DNA of 64,000 nucleotides from JBILXY01 sp044378055 (lineage in GTDB: Bacteria > Patescibacteriota > JACMRA01), in assembly GCA_044378055.1 (NCBI GenBank), contig JBILXY010000004.1:17781-81780 (forward strand), in the 5' to 3' direction. Positions 8,681 to 18,856 of this stretch are shown here, piece by piece. How positions within the stretch are numbered: position 1 is the stretch's first letter; each line of letters starts with the position of its first letter. Both the position numbers and the translations under genes were made by a program. Under the pieces are notes generated by a model, which saw only the letters and a program-made list of their open reading frames with translations, had not been told where the DNA came from and did no database searches.

Positions 8681-9661
8681 CTAAGCTAATTTCAGAGCAA
8701 CTAAAGAAAGCAGAACAACAGCTAAACCAATTCTATACCAAATAAATGGATAGAAGGTTCGTTTGGTTAAGAAATTAATTAACCAAGATAAACAAGCCCA
8801 CCCCACAATGTAAGACAAAATAAAACTTATAGCTAAACTAAAAATAGAAATATTAACATTATTAGTATTCCAATTAGTAGCTGAAGGAAGAAAAGCAATA
8901 TTCCCTCTCAATATTTCAACCAAAGCTTTAAATAAATCTAGTAAACTGGCTGCAATCAAGGCTGGAATTGAAAGTAAGAAGGAAAACCTAATAGCCTCGG
9001 CTCTTGGTCTGCCAACAATTAATGCACCGCTGGCAGTAGCTCCGCTTCTGGAAATTCCTGGAAAGATTGCAAGAAATTGGAAAAAACCAACTAAAATAAC
9101 TTCTCCTTTGGTAAAAATAACAGACTTCTTTTCTTCTTTTTCTTCAGGGTGATTTTTAACCTTATTATGAATATATTCAGCAAGCCACATTAAACCAGAA
9201 CCAGCCAATAGGAAATAGGCAATATCAGTTAAATTTCTATATTCTTCAGCAAAGTTTCTTAAAGTAAAACCAAGCACCATAATTGGTATACTTCCTACAA
9301 TAATTTGAATTATTTCAATGTCTAGATGCAGATTTGGTGTATGCCTTAATTCTCTGAAAGTACCGTTCCACCAGCTTTTTACATGATCAACAAAAATATC
9401 TCTTTGGTTAGGGTTTTTAATTAAATTAATTAATCTATAAAAATACTTACTTAGATCAGCCCAAAAATATTGAATAATTGCTATTGTAGTACCAAATTGA
9501 ATTATATTTGAAGTAACTAAACCAATATCTCTTCCTTGCAACAAAGCCGAGCTTAGTAAGCGTAAATGAGCAGTAGAAGAAATTGGCAGGAATTCAGCAA
9601 AACCTTGCACAACACCAAGTAGTACTGATAAGATTATTTCGTTAATAAATGAAAAGTTCAC
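8681..9661 (-). CDS. uppP: Undecaprenyl-diphosphatase UppP/BacA
   Basis: A 326-residue membrane enzyme that removes a phosphate from undecaprenyl pyrophosphate to recycle the lipid carrier of cell-wall precursors. Both signature motifs are present: FAEFLPISSTAH (21-32, with the catalytic-site Glu23) and PGISRSGAT (about 200-208). It is longer than the usual 265-280 residues because of extra loops, including a charged KNHPEEKEEKK segment. The start is GTG with AAAGG touching it, too close for normal Shine-Dalgarno use. comM and comEC lie downstream on the same strand. Confidence 0.93.
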   Translation of the reverse strand: MNFSFINEIILSVLLGVVQGFAEFLPISSTAHLRLLSSALLQGRDIGLVTSNIIQFGTTIAIIQYFWADLSKYFYRLINLIKNPNQRDIFVDHVKSWWNGTFRELRHTPNLHLDIEIIQIIVGSIPIMVLGFTLRNFAEEYRNLTDIAYFLLAGSGLMWLAEYIHNKVKNHPEEKEEKKSVIFTKGEVILVGFFQFLAIFPGISRSGATASGALIVGRPRAEAIRFSFLLSIPALIAASLLDLFKALVEILRGNIAFLPSATNWNTNNVNISIFSLAISFILSYIVGWACLSWLINFLTKRTFYPFIWYRIGLAVVLLSLVALKLA

Positions 9662-9666
9662 CCTTT

Positions 9667-9696
9667 ATAAATGTATATTGATTAAGCTTATGTCAA
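9667..9696 (-). promoter_or_regulatory. Probable uppP promoter, leaderless
   Basis: On the minus strand: TTGACA (9691-9696), 17- or 18-bp spacer, CATTTA/ATTTAT. The -10 ends only 5-6 bases before the GTG, which would place the transcript start at or next to the start codon. Confidence 0.45.
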
Positions 9697-9778
9697 TTTT
9701 AATTATGCTCACAGATTGCACCTTAGAAAACATTTATTTTGACATAACTATATTTTGCAGGCTTTCAATCATAACAAT

Positions 9779-11776
9779 ATGACCCAGGTTTATGAACTAT
9801 TTTTAGCTCTAGTATTTTCATTATTATACATAATTATTTTGGAAAGTTGTGGAGATTTGGTCTTGAAATTAGTAGGTTTAATTCTTAGAAAAAATTACAA
9901 GAAAATAGAGTATATTAGCACTCCCAAAAACAGCTATAAAACTTCCTTAATACTTAGAATTTTAACTGGAATGTTAATTTTAGGAATGGTGTATTTTGTG
10001 TTGGGAATAGCCGGCCAATTCCATAAAGAAACCTTAATTTTAGCCGCAGTTATTTTCCCTATTTTTAAGTATGTTTTCATATTGGGTGAGTATATTATTA
10101 AATCTGTGAATGGAGTGAAAGCCGAGTCAAAACTTTCGCCTATCACGAGTATTTATAATCAATTAAAAGATTGTTTTATTCAGCAAAAGTGGTTACTTTC
10201 CGGGCTAGGTTTATTTTCAATTCTAAGCTTTCCAGCAGCCTTTCGACCTATAATTCAATTTGATGCAATTTGGTATCATTTAACTATTCCTAAATTATTT
10301 TTACAAGTTGGAAACATAGATTATAACGGAGAATTTGTAAGGTATTCTGTTCACCCATACTTGAACTTTTTTTGGAATTCATTCTTTCTATCAACCCCAC
10401 TAAGCCCAGCAATTCAAGGTTTAGCCATTAATCTTTTTCAATGGATATTAATAATATTGAGCATGTATTTTGCTTTTATCACCATATCTAAAATCAATAA
10501 AATTCCAAATTGGTTGCTAATTCTTGGACCGTCTTTATTAGGGATTGTGAACAATGTAACCAACGCTTACGGAGCAGGTTATAACGATATTTATGGCATT
10601 GCAATAATACTCTTTTTAGTACCATTTTTATATAAACTACAAACACAAGAAAAAATTTGGTTGGAGGAAATTGTTTGGGCGATGATGGGCATAGTTTGCT
10701 TAGCTTTATTAAAAGTATTTTTTGCCTTATTTTCAGCCTTAATTTTTGTTTATTTATTGTGGATAGTTTATGATAAAAAGGGATTTAATTTTAAAAAAGA
10801 CCAGAGATTCTGGTTATCAATTTTAGGCGTAAGTTTGAGTTTTGGTTTGATTTTCATAATACCTTGGGTTATTCGATCATATTTGCAAACAGGCAGAATT
10901 TTAGACCCAATTGGTGCGCCTGGAATTAATGAAGACGCCTACAACTTTGCAGGATCGGGAAACGCCCTAACCCACTGGACTAGATTTGTTTGGACAAGAC
11001 TTGTTAAAAATCTGGCTTTAATTCCAACAATTCGCTATACACCACTTCTTGGTTTGGCCTTTTTATTGCCTATTTTTAAATCATTTAGAACAAAACAATA
11101 TTTACCAATTTGGTTATTAGGAGCTGCTGGTTTCTGGCTAATTTACTTCTTCAGTATAGTCTCTGAATGGCGATATTTCCTTCCAGGAGTCTATACTTTA
11201 CTGTTATTGTTGATTATTTTTGTTAGCGAAAAGTGGAGTGTTTTTTCTGATTTTTTTTCTAAAAAGCTTAAATTTTCTATTAAAACGATTCAAGCCATTA
11301 TAATAGTTTTTTGCTGTGCATTAATTCCTCTAAACTATGTTTTAACCTTAAAAACCACCGATCTTGGAAAAGATATGTACATATTTCAAAACCAAAGCAT
11401 TGATCAATATTTGCAATCAAGAGTTGGCGAATGGAAGTTTGGTTATTACCCTTCACCATTGTCTTTTAAACCAGATCAAATTAAATCCGATGAAACAATT
11501 CTAGTTGTGTCACTTCAAGGAATGGCCTATGTTGATCAACCATTTATCAGCCCTTGGATTAATATTGAAGACTTTAAAAATATTAGCGATTTAACGGGAC
11601 TAAGATCCTATCTTGAATCTAAAAATATCAAATTTATTATGACAAAAAACATTGGTTTCAATCAGTTCTGCGCCCAAACAATAAAACAAGAATGCACTGA
11701 AACAGAGCTAAATTCTATGTTAAAAAACGAGGGAAGAACAGAAGAACAAAATGTTACTTGGTACAGTTTAAGGTAG
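9779..11776 (+). CDS. Multi-pass membrane protein, GT-C glycosyltransferase-like
   Basis: A 665-residue protein with about 12 predicted transmembrane helices and a C-terminal soluble tail of about 110 residues. After two N-terminal helices a periplasmic loop carries FDAIWYHLTIPKL, an Asp in the first large loop followed by Tyr-His as in GT-C (family 39-like) enzymes that use lipid-linked sugars. The frame opens eight codons earlier at TTG 9755; the ATG at 9779 is preferred. No Shine-Dalgarno sequence. It is transcribed away from uppP. The exact activity cannot be told; an O-antigen ligase-like or mannosyltransferase-like protein is the alternative. Confidence 0.65.
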   Translation: MTQVYELFLALVFSLLYIIILESCGDLVLKLVGLILRKNYKKIEYISTPKNSYKTSLILRILTGMLILGMVYFVLGIAGQFHKETLILAAVIFPIFKYVFILGEYIIKSVNGVKAESKLSPITSIYNQLKDCFIQQKWLLSGLGLFSILSFPAAFRPIIQFDAIWYHLTIPKLFLQVGNIDYNGEFVRYSVHPYLNFFWNSFFLSTPLSPAIQGLAINLFQWILIILSMYFAFITISKINKIPNWLLILGPSLLGIVNNVTNAYGAGYNDIYGIAIILFLVPFLYKLQTQEKIWLEEIVWAMMGIVCLALLKVFFALFSALIFVYLLWIVYDKKGFNFKKDQRFWLSILGVSLSFGLIFIIPWVIRSYLQTGRILDPIGAPGINEDAYNFAGSGNALTHWTRFVWTRLVKNLALIPTIRYTPLLGLAFLLPIFKSFRTKQYLPIWLLGAAGFWLIYFFSIVSEWRYFLPGVYTLLLLLIIFVSEKWSVFSDFFSKKLKFSIKTIQAIIIVFCCALIPLNYVLTLKTTDLGKDMYIFQNQSIDQYLQSRVGEWKFGYYPSPLSFKPDQIKSDETILVVSLQGMAYVDQPFISPWINIEDFKNISDLTGLRSYLESKNIKFIMTKNIGFNQFCAQTIKQECTETELNSMLKNEGRTEEQNVTWYSLR

Positions 11777-11870
11777 CAAATCTTGAGGATTGTGAAAGAA
11801 ATGAGAACTAAAATTTGTTATAATTACAGATTTCAACCGATTAATACTTCCGGAGAGTAACTATTAAATC

Positions 11871-12239
11871 TTATAATGTAACAAAACTAATAATACCAGA
11901 GTATTTCTTAATCATGGCTTTATCTAAAGTAAAGATTAACTTAATATTAAAGTTTAATGCAGTTGCAACTTGCAATGCATCTTCCATATCTTCTGTGTGA
12001 AAAATTTCTAAAGCAAAATCATACTCAGACTTAGACACAGGCAAAATATTTATATCTGCTAACATATTTTTTACAATATCCAAATCTATCTTGGCTTTCT
12101 CGGCATAATAATAAATTGTATATAAACTTGTTGAACTTATAAACAAAGACTCTTGTTCTGTGCACACTTCAATACAAAAATTGGCACTTTCTCTTTTAAA
12201 CAAAATCTCCAAAACAATATTAACATCTAAAAAAATCAT
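11871..12239 (-). CDS. PIN-domain toxin (VapC-like)
   Basis: A 122-residue PIN-fold ribonuclease, likely the toxin of a toxin-antitoxin pair. The N-terminal acidic residue is Asp5 in MIFLDVN. The central acidic group is EDMEDALQ and the last one lies in FTLDKAM, together the Mg2+-binding site of the family. It starts 17 bp after the Phd-like antitoxin gene on the same strand. PIN toxins usually cut tRNA or rRNA; the target here is unknown. Confidence 0.88.
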   Translation of the reverse strand: MIFLDVNIVLEILFKRESANFCIEVCTEQESLFISSTSLYTIYYYAEKAKIDLDIVKNMLADINILPVSKSEYDFALEIFHTEDMEDALQVATALNFNIKLIFTLDKAMIKKYSGIISFVTL

Positions 12240-12256
12240 AATCTTAATAATTTATT

Positions 12257-12586
12257 CTACTTGCTTTCAGATCCACCCTTTTCTGAATACCTATTTTCGA
12301 ATTTATCTTCCATGAAATGTTCTTTGTGAAATTGCTTGAAATCATCTATTTTACTATAAATATTATTGGTTGAGGCAGATTTATAATAGTTTGATTCTAC
12401 AAATTTTAATAAGCTATGGTTTTTTGGAAGATGCTTTTTTGGGCTGCTTTTTTCATATAAATTCAAAGAAACATATTTTGCATTTTTGCCCCTACCCATT
12501 TTTACAATATAATTCTCACCTTTTTGTACTGCATCAAATATTTCAGCTAATTTAGCCCGAAACTGAGTGGTCGAAATTGTAGTCAT
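12257..12586 (-). CDS. Phd/YefM-type antitoxin
   Basis: A 109-residue antitoxin. The N-terminus (about 1-50) has the Phd/YefM fold signature: ISTTQFRAKLAEIFDAVQKGE, followed by a strand and loop that would bind operator DNA. The charged C-terminal half would wrap and block the PIN toxin encoded 17 bp downstream. The promoter just upstream contains two 20-bp direct repeats, so the protein very likely represses its own operon, as known for the family. Confidence 0.87.
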   Translation of the reverse strand: MTTISTTQFRAKLAEIFDAVQKGENYIVKMGRGKNAKYVSLNLYEKSSPKKHLPKNHSLLKFVESNYYKSASTNNIYSKIDDFKQFHKEHFMEDKFENRYSEKGGSESK

Positions 12587-12590
12587 ATGT

Positions 12591-12631
12591 TAAAGGTTTA
12601 GATTTTAATTATAAAGGTTTAGATTTTAATT
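12591..12631. repeat. Two 20-bp direct repeats, probable operator
   Basis: TAAAGGTTTAGATTTTAATT occurs at 12591-12610 and 12612-12631, a 21-bp period (two helical turns). The upstream copy fills the promoter spacer; the downstream copy covers the -10 end and the start site. Confidence 0.9.
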
Positions 12632-12636
12632 GTCAA
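12608..12636 (-). promoter_or_regulatory. Consensus promoter of the Phd/PIN operon
   Basis: On the minus strand: TTGACA (12631-12636), exactly 17 bp, TATAAT (12608-12613), a perfect sigma-70-type consensus. The predicted start near 12601 gives a leader of about 15 nt. Two direct repeats overlap the spacer and the leader. Confidence 0.9.
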
Positions 12637-12773
12637 ACTTTTCTTAAATATTACTGCCTTTGCAAGATTGGTTTCAATTTTGCCAATAAAAGCCAGATAA
12701 GTTATAATTCCAGCAGGAAACTGTAGGTATATAGATATACTTTCAAACAGACTTAATCTTTAAAAAAAGACTA

Positions 12774-15569
12774 GTGAAGAAAGAAAAAAATATGTTGCAA
12801 AATAAAAATAAAATTGAAAATCCAGAAAGCTTGGAATACAACAAAGTCATTGAATTACTTGATACAGGCAAGGAAGGATTAACCAGTCTTGAAGCAAAAA
12901 ATAGATTATCTCAGTTCGGACCCAACCAACTTCCCGAACAAGATAGAATTAATTACTTTTTTTTATATTTAAATCAATTCAAAAGCTTTTTAATCTTAAT
13001 TCTAATTTTTGCTGCAATAATTTCATTTTTTCTGAATCACGCCAGCGATGGATACATTATTCTTTTAGTTATTCTTGCCAACAGTATTATAGGGTTTTTC
13101 CAAGAATACAAAGCCGAGCAAAGCATCCAAGCCTTGAAAAAAATGGTTCAGCTAAATGCTAAAGTTATAAGAGATGGTAACCCATTAATTATTCCCAGCA
13201 AGGAAATAGTAATTGGTGATATTTTAGAACTAGAAGAAGGTAGTCGAATTTCGGCAGACGCTAGAATTTTTTATGCCAAGAATTTTCAAACAATTGAATC
13301 TAGCCTTACTGGGGAATCTTTACCTGTAGCCAAAAATAGTGCCAAAATTGAACCAAATTTAACCCTGGCCGACAGAAAAAACATGGTTTACATGGGCACT
13401 CTGGTTTCTACAGGTGTAGCTAAAGCAGTTGTTGTAGCCACAGGAAATAAGACCCAGTTTGGAAATATAGCTAACATACTTGGAAAAATTAATACAAAAC
13501 AAAACCATTTCAAAACCAAAACCGACACCTTAGCCAAACAATTGGCCGTAATTTCAATTGCATCATCATCGCTAATTTTTATTGTAGGATACTTTATTCA
13601 AGGCAGAAACTTGCTAGAAATGTTTCTAATTACTACCGCAATTTTAGTGTCTGCTATTCCAGAGGGGTTACCTGCCATATTGTCTGTTGTACTTTCTGCA
13701 GGAGCTAAAAAAATGGCTAATAATAACGCCATAGTTAGAGACTTACAATCTACCGAAAGCTTTGGAGTAGTTAACATAATTTGCACCGATAAGACAGGAA
13801 CAATTACTGAAAATACCATGACTGTTCAAAGTATTTTTCTTCCTAATGCAGGAATATTAAAAGTAACCGGCCAGGGCTGGAGTAGCAAAGGAAATATAGA
13901 ACAGAATAGCCTGCAATACCCAATTACCAATAATACATACCTGGAAGACTTGCTTTTTGTGTGTGCTTTAGGAAATAAAGCCTTGGTTACAAAAAAATCT
14001 ATAATAGAAGGAGTTGAGTATAATGTAATAGGCGATCCAACTGAAGCTGGTTTGTTTGTGCTTGCCCAAAAAGCTGGAATAAAAAGAGAGGACCTAGAAA
14101 AAGAATGGCTTGTTAAGGATGACTTAATGTTTACTTCAGCAGCCAAATATAGAGCAACTTTGGTAGAAAATATTTTTGATAAAAGTGAAAATTTACTATT
14201 AGTTACAGGTGCCCCAGAGGTTATTTTTGAACGCTCCAGCAATTTCTACAATGAAAAAGGGGAAATAATTAAAAAGTCTGAAACGCTGGAGGATAAGTTG
14301 TCTTCGGCTTTAAACCAATTTACAAGCCAAGGCTTTAGAACCATTGCCTTAGCAATTAAAAAAATGCCAGAGGAGAATAGTGAGATTGATTCAAAACTAG
14401 ACATAGAAAAACTTACTTTTCTTGGTGTTGTTGGCATCCAAGACCCTGTAAGGCCAGAAGTTAAAAATTCGATAACCTTAGCCAAGGCTGCGGGAATAAA
14501 AGTAATGATGTTAACCGGAGATCACAAGCAAACTGCTACAGCAATTGCCAAAGAAATTGGTCTAATTCCAAACGACACAGCAGAAAATTTAGATTTTAAA
14601 ACCGAGCATGCTTATTTAAACAATAGCCCTCTTGTTTTAGAGGAAAAGGAATTCTTGCGATTAAGCCCAGAACTGCAAGAAAAGGCTTTGGATAGCTTGC
14701 TAGTTTTGGCCAGACTTAACCCTGAAACTAAACTAATTATCACAGAAATTCTTCAGAAAAAAGGTAACATTGTAGCTATGACAGGCGATGGTGTAAACGA
14801 CGCCCCTGCTCTAAAAAAAGCCGATATTGGTATAAGCATGGGCAAAATTGGCACAGATGTAGCCAGAGAATCTAGCAAAGTAGTACTAGCCGACGATAAC
14901 TTTAGTTCAATAATTTTAGCCATTAAAGAAGGGCGTAATATTTTCCAAAATATAAGAAAGGTAAGTTATTATTTGCTTTCAACAAGCCTTGCTGAAATTG
15001 CCATTTTATTATCCTCTTTTTTGTTTGGAATTGGCGGAATGTTTAGTGCTACCCAAATTTTATGGCTTAACCTTGTAACCGACGGAATAAACGGAATAGC
15101 CCTGGCCGTAAACCCAGCTAATAGCAACTTAATGAAAAAACCACCCAACAAAATAGATGATGAAATTTTAAATAAAAATGTTATTCCTTTTATTTTACTA
15201 ACTGTTTTTACCATGTTGCCTGCTACTTTTATTGCCTATTTTAGCTTTTTAAACCAAGGGCAATTGATAGCAACCAGTGCAGCTTTTTTTGTAATTAGCA
15301 TGTCTCAAATTTTTAGCTTATTAAATATAAAATCTTTGGAAAGCACCTTCTTCCAAAAATCATCATTAAATAATCCATTTCTAATATTAAGCACTCTATC
15401 TTCAGCTTTGTTAATTATTTTTATACCCACCACAACTTTTGCAAGTGTTTTAAAACTTACTCCTTTTGCCCTAAAAGATACATTGTATTTAATATTTCTT
15501 TCCTCATTAGTTTTATGGACTGTAGAAATTTATAAATGGATAAAGTCACAAAAACTTATTGAAACTTAG
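12774..15569 (+). CDS. P-type ATPase, Ca2+-transporting (P2 type)
   Basis: A 931-residue cation pump of the SERCA/PMCA/PMR1 type, probably exporting Ca2+ (possibly Mn2+). The order is an N-terminal cation_ATPase_N domain, two helices, an actuator domain with SLTGES, PEGLP in the fourth helix (a P2A ligand motif), the phosphorylation loop CTDKTGTIT at about 337-345, the nucleotide domain, the hinge TGDGVNDAPALK, and the C-terminal helices with NLVTDGINGIALAVNP, the Asn/Asp site of P2 pumps. The start could be GTG 12774 or ATG 12792; neither has a clear Shine-Dalgarno site. Its stop codon directly abuts the lysS stop (convergent). Confidence 0.95.
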   Translation: MKKEKNMLQNKNKIENPESLEYNKVIELLDTGKEGLTSLEAKNRLSQFGPNQLPEQDRINYFFLYLNQFKSFLILILIFAAIISFFLNHASDGYIILLVILANSIIGFFQEYKAEQSIQALKKMVQLNAKVIRDGNPLIIPSKEIVIGDILELEEGSRISADARIFYAKNFQTIESSLTGESLPVAKNSAKIEPNLTLADRKNMVYMGTLVSTGVAKAVVVATGNKTQFGNIANILGKINTKQNHFKTKTDTLAKQLAVISIASSSLIFIVGYFIQGRNLLEMFLITTAILVSAIPEGLPAILSVVLSAGAKKMANNNAIVRDLQSTESFGVVNIICTDKTGTITENTMTVQSIFLPNAGILKVTGQGWSSKGNIEQNSLQYPITNNTYLEDLLFVCALGNKALVTKKSIIEGVEYNVIGDPTEAGLFVLAQKAGIKREDLEKEWLVKDDLMFTSAAKYRATLVENIFDKSENLLLVTGAPEVIFERSSNFYNEKGEIIKKSETLEDKLSSALNQFTSQGFRTIALAIKKMPEENSEIDSKLDIEKLTFLGVVGIQDPVRPEVKNSITLAKAAGIKVMMLTGDHKQTATAIAKEIGLIPNDTAENLDFKTEHAYLNNSPLVLEEKEFLRLSPELQEKALDSLLVLARLNPETKLIITEILQKKGNIVAMTGDGVNDAPALKKADIGISMGKIGTDVARESSKVVLADDNFSSIILAIKEGRNIFQNIRKVSYYLLSTSLAEIAILLSSFLFGIGGMFSATQILWLNLVTDGINGIALAVNPANSNLMKKPPNKIDDEILNKNVIPFILLTVFTMLPATFIAYFSFLNQGQLIATSAAFFVISMSQIFSLLNIKSLESTFFQKSSLNNPFLILSTLSSALLIIFIPTTTFASVLKLTPFALKDTLYLIFLSSLVLWTVEIYKWIKSQKLIET

Positions 15570-17192
15570 TTAACTTTTAGCGTTATTGACCTGTTCTTTT
15601 ACATAAGGGAATGATGAGCACTCTCTGATATGTTTGCTAAGCAGAAACGAAACAAATCTTTCACTTGTGCCAAAACCAGACATTGGAGGCATACCATATT
15701 CCATTGCCTTTACATAATCTTTATCCATAAATTGTGCTTCTTCATTACCATTATCTCTCGCTTCTTGCTGTTCTTCAAATCTTCCAAACTGGTCTATTGG
15801 GTCGTTTAATTCACTAAAGGCTTTTCCAAGCTCGGCTTTACCTGCTACAACTTGCCATCTTTCGGTTAAATCTGGTCTTTCGGCGTTTCTTTTAGCTAAA
15901 GGTTCAAGTTCGACAGGAGGCAAAACTAAGAAAAATGGATTTGTAGTATTTAACCTGGCTTTTTTCCACAATTTATCAAGCAAAGTAGCCACACCATCTT
16001 CTAATTTCACATCTTTAATTTCGTTCTCAGAACACATCTTCAAAAGCTCTTCAGCAGTCTTATTTTCAGTATCAATTTTGCCGTTAGTGAAATAGCGAAC
16101 TGCATCAAAATACTTAATTTTTGGCCATCCACCGACCAATTCCCAATTGTTTTTCTTGGCAGTTTCTTCATCGCACCAATCTCCCCAGTTTATTGAACTT
16201 CCATAATAATCTGTTTGAATATAGTCGCCTAAAATTTCTTTGATCATTCTTTGATAAACTCTCTTCACAAAAATAGCCGCCCAATTGTAATCAGTATATG
16301 CTTTATACCACTCAATAGCCGTATAATCTTGTAAATGTTGTGGACTACTACCTTCATTTCTAAAAACCCTACCAATTTCGTAAACCGATTCGAAACCACC
16401 TGCAATCAATTTTTTTAAGGGAAGTTCAAGACTAATTCTTAAATACATTTCTTGATCTAATTCATTGTAAAAAGTAACAAAAGGTTTAGCCTCCGCTCCA
16501 CCAGGAATTAATTCAAAAGTTGGATTTTCAACCGACATAAAGCCTTCTTTTTCCATTTCCTCCCTCCAAATAGACCAATATTTATGTTTGATTCTTATTA
16601 AATCTCTTACGCTAACACCATTTTCATCCACGGTATTCATTTTGAAATCTGCGACTCTGTTTAAATACCTAGCCTCCAAATTATCGTAATCCATTTTATC
16701 TGGCAAAGGTCGTAAAGCCTTGGTTAAAATCTTAAATTCCTGCACATACAAACTTGGCTCTCCTGTTGAAGATTCTGCTAGATAACCACTAGCTTGAATA
16801 TAATCACCGTCATCAATTAAAGTTTTAAAATCTGTGTAAGAAAGCAGCTGAGTTTCTACAATAGTTTCTTCAGGTAAAATGTCAGACTTAAATACCAACT
16901 GAAAACCACTTGGCAAACTTTCATCTTCCAAAACCACAAAACCAATTTTACCACTACTTCTTTTTCTTTTAATTCTTCCTGCCAAAGTAATTTTTTGAGG
17001 AGAGATTTCTGTAAATTTTTTAGCTAAATCTTGAAAGTCGGTTTTAACTTCTAGTAACTTATAATCTCTTTTTGAACCAGCAGGAAATGGATTTATCCCC
17101 TTTTCAATCAGCTTATTCATGGTTATAATACGCAAATCTCGTTGGGTTTCAACAGAAGAAGTATTTAATTTTGCATTAGGATTTTCTGACAT
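15570..17192 (-). CDS. lysS: Lysyl-tRNA synthetase, class II
   Basis: A 540-residue cytoplasmic enzyme that charges tRNA-Lys. An N-terminal OB-fold anticodon domain (about 60-165) is followed by the class II core with VENPTFELIPGGAEAKPF, motif 2 RVFRNEGSSPQHLQDY and motif 3 SGFGTSERF. In motif 3 the third glycine of the usual GxGxG pattern is replaced by Ser/Thr, a divergence worth noting. It is longer than E. coli LysS (about 505). The ATG lacks a Shine-Dalgarno sequence; TATACT lies four bases upstream. It lies 87 bp downstream of proS on the same strand. Confidence 0.94.
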   Translation of the reverse strand: MSENPNAKLNTSSVETQRDLRIITMNKLIEKGINPFPAGSKRDYKLLEVKTDFQDLAKKFTEISPQKITLAGRIKRKRSSGKIGFVVLEDESLPSGFQLVFKSDILPEETIVETQLLSYTDFKTLIDDGDYIQASGYLAESSTGEPSLYVQEFKILTKALRPLPDKMDYDNLEARYLNRVADFKMNTVDENGVSVRDLIRIKHKYWSIWREEMEKEGFMSVENPTFELIPGGAEAKPFVTFYNELDQEMYLRISLELPLKKLIAGGFESVYEIGRVFRNEGSSPQHLQDYTAIEWYKAYTDYNWAAIFVKRVYQRMIKEILGDYIQTDYYGSSINWGDWCDEETAKKNNWELVGGWPKIKYFDAVRYFTNGKIDTENKTAEELLKMCSENEIKDVKLEDGVATLLDKLWKKARLNTTNPFFLVLPPVELEPLAKRNAERPDLTERWQVVAGKAELGKAFSELNDPIDQFGRFEEQQEARDNGNEEAQFMDKDYVKAMEYGMPPMSGFGTSERFVSFLLSKHIRECSSFPYVKEQVNNAKS

Positions 17193-17279
17193 AATTAGTA
17201 TATAGGTTATTACTAATTTATTAAGCCAATAAATTTATTTCTTTGCAAGAATTTCGCCTCATCGTGTTTCTATTCAAGA

Positions 17280-18713
17280 TTAATAACTCTTTCCAAAAAT
17301 AACTTTAACCACAGCTTTTTTACCTGAATAAATACACTTTTCAGGTAAATTAGACTGATCTAAATTAAACGGAATGCATCTTGTAGTAACTTTCAATTCA
17401 TCTTTTATAGCCTTTTCAGTTTCTACAGTTCCGTCATAAGCAGCGATAACAAATTTTCCAGCAGAAATTTCTTTTTTAAATTCATCCCAGTTATTTACTT
17501 CTACAATTTTCTCATCTCTATAATTACTTGCCCTTTGAAACAAATTAACTTGAATATCATCTAATAAATCAATGGTTTTAGAATTTAATTCATTCAAAGA
17601 AATTGTAATTTTTTCTGAAGTATCACGCCTTGTAACTACAGCCATATTATTTTCTAAATCCTTAGGACCAATTTCTATACGAACTGGAACACCTTTTTTT
17701 TCCCAACTAAATATTTTCTCTCCTGGTCTTCTATCGCTAGTATCAAGCTTAACTGACAAACTTTGAGCGATAAGATTAGCTTGAACTTCCTTGGCTTTTT
17801 TTAGAATTTGTTCGTCATTTTTACCAAGCAAAACTGGAATTATAACTACTTGAATTGGAGCAATTTTTGGAGGTAGTACAAGACCTTTGTCATCGGAATG
17901 AACCATTATTAAAGATCCAATCATTCTTGTTGAAACACCCCAACTGGTAGTAGAAGGATTTTTTAATTTATTATCTGAATCTAAAAACTCAACGCCAAAA
18001 TGGCTTGCAAAAGTAGTACCAAAGAAATGTGAAGTTCCATTTTGAACAGCTTTTCCATCTTGCATCATAGCTTCAACAGTATATGTTCTTTTTGCCCCAG
18101 CAAATCTTTCTGAAGCAGTTTTCTCTCCAGCAATAACAGGTGTAGCCATGATTTCTTCTTGAAAGGTTTTATATACTTCCAACATTTTTCTAGAAAATTC
18201 TTCGGCCTCTTGCTCTGTTCTGTGAACAGTGTGACCCTCTTGCCACAAAAATTCACTAGTTCTTAGAAACAATCTTGGCCTTAATTCCCAACGCATTACA
18301 TTGCACCACTGATTTGCTAGCACAGGCAAGTCTCTGTAAGATTTCACCCATCTACTAAAAGCATCATAAATAATTGTTTCAGAAGTTGGTCTTATTACAT
18401 AATTTTCTGGAAGTTTTTCAGTTCCAACATGGGTAACAGTCGCAAGTTCTGGGGCAAAACCTTCAATATGTTCAGCTTCTTTGGTCATAAAAACTTCTGG
18501 AATTAAAAGTGGGAAATAAGCGTTTTCAATTCCTAATTTTTTGAATTCCAAATCTAATATTTTTTGAATATTTTCCCAGATAGCATAACCATATGGCTTA
18601 ATAATCATACATCCTCTTACTGGAGCATGTTCTGCCAAGTCTGCTGCTTCAATAACATCTAAATACCACTGTGAAAAATCTTCTTCTCTGGTAGTTATTT
18701 TTTTCTGATTCAT
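17280..18713 (-). CDS. proS: Prolyl-tRNA synthetase, archaeal/eukaryotic type
   Basis: A 477-residue class IIa synthetase charging tRNA-Pro. It is the short form: no bacterial INS editing domain between motifs 2 and 3, and it ends in Tyr, the hallmark C-terminus of the archaeal/eukaryotic-like type. Motif 2 contains RTSEFLWQEGHTVH; RPTSETIIYDAFSRWV is also typical. The anticodon-binding domain follows (about 285-400). The start ATG has TATAAT three bases upstream and no Shine-Dalgarno site. Genes for this type are widespread in CPR bacteria. Confidence 0.95.
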   Translation of the reverse strand: MNQKKITTREEDFSQWYLDVIEAADLAEHAPVRGCMIIKPYGYAIWENIQKILDLEFKKLGIENAYFPLLIPEVFMTKEAEHIEGFAPELATVTHVGTEKLPENYVIRPTSETIIYDAFSRWVKSYRDLPVLANQWCNVMRWELRPRLFLRTSEFLWQEGHTVHRTEQEAEEFSRKMLEVYKTFQEEIMATPVIAGEKTASERFAGAKRTYTVEAMMQDGKAVQNGTSHFFGTTFASHFGVEFLDSDNKLKNPSTTSWGVSTRMIGSLIMVHSDDKGLVLPPKIAPIQVVIIPVLLGKNDEQILKKAKEVQANLIAQSLSVKLDTSDRRPGEKIFSWEKKGVPVRIEIGPKDLENNMAVVTRRDTSEKITISLNELNSKTIDLLDDIQVNLFQRASNYRDEKIVEVNNWDEFKKEISAGKFVIAAYDGTVETEKAIKDELKVTTRCIPFNLDQSNLPEKCIYSGKKAVVKVIFGKSY

Positions 18714-18856
18714 AAAATTATATTCTCAGGCTTAAACCTATTTCCCAATTAGTCAACAAAATATTTTTCCCTAGACAATCTTCCATTAAAAATTCTTAAA
18801 CTATTTAGCTTGTAACTATTTAATCAGCCTAAATATTTCAATTTTGGAGAACGATT

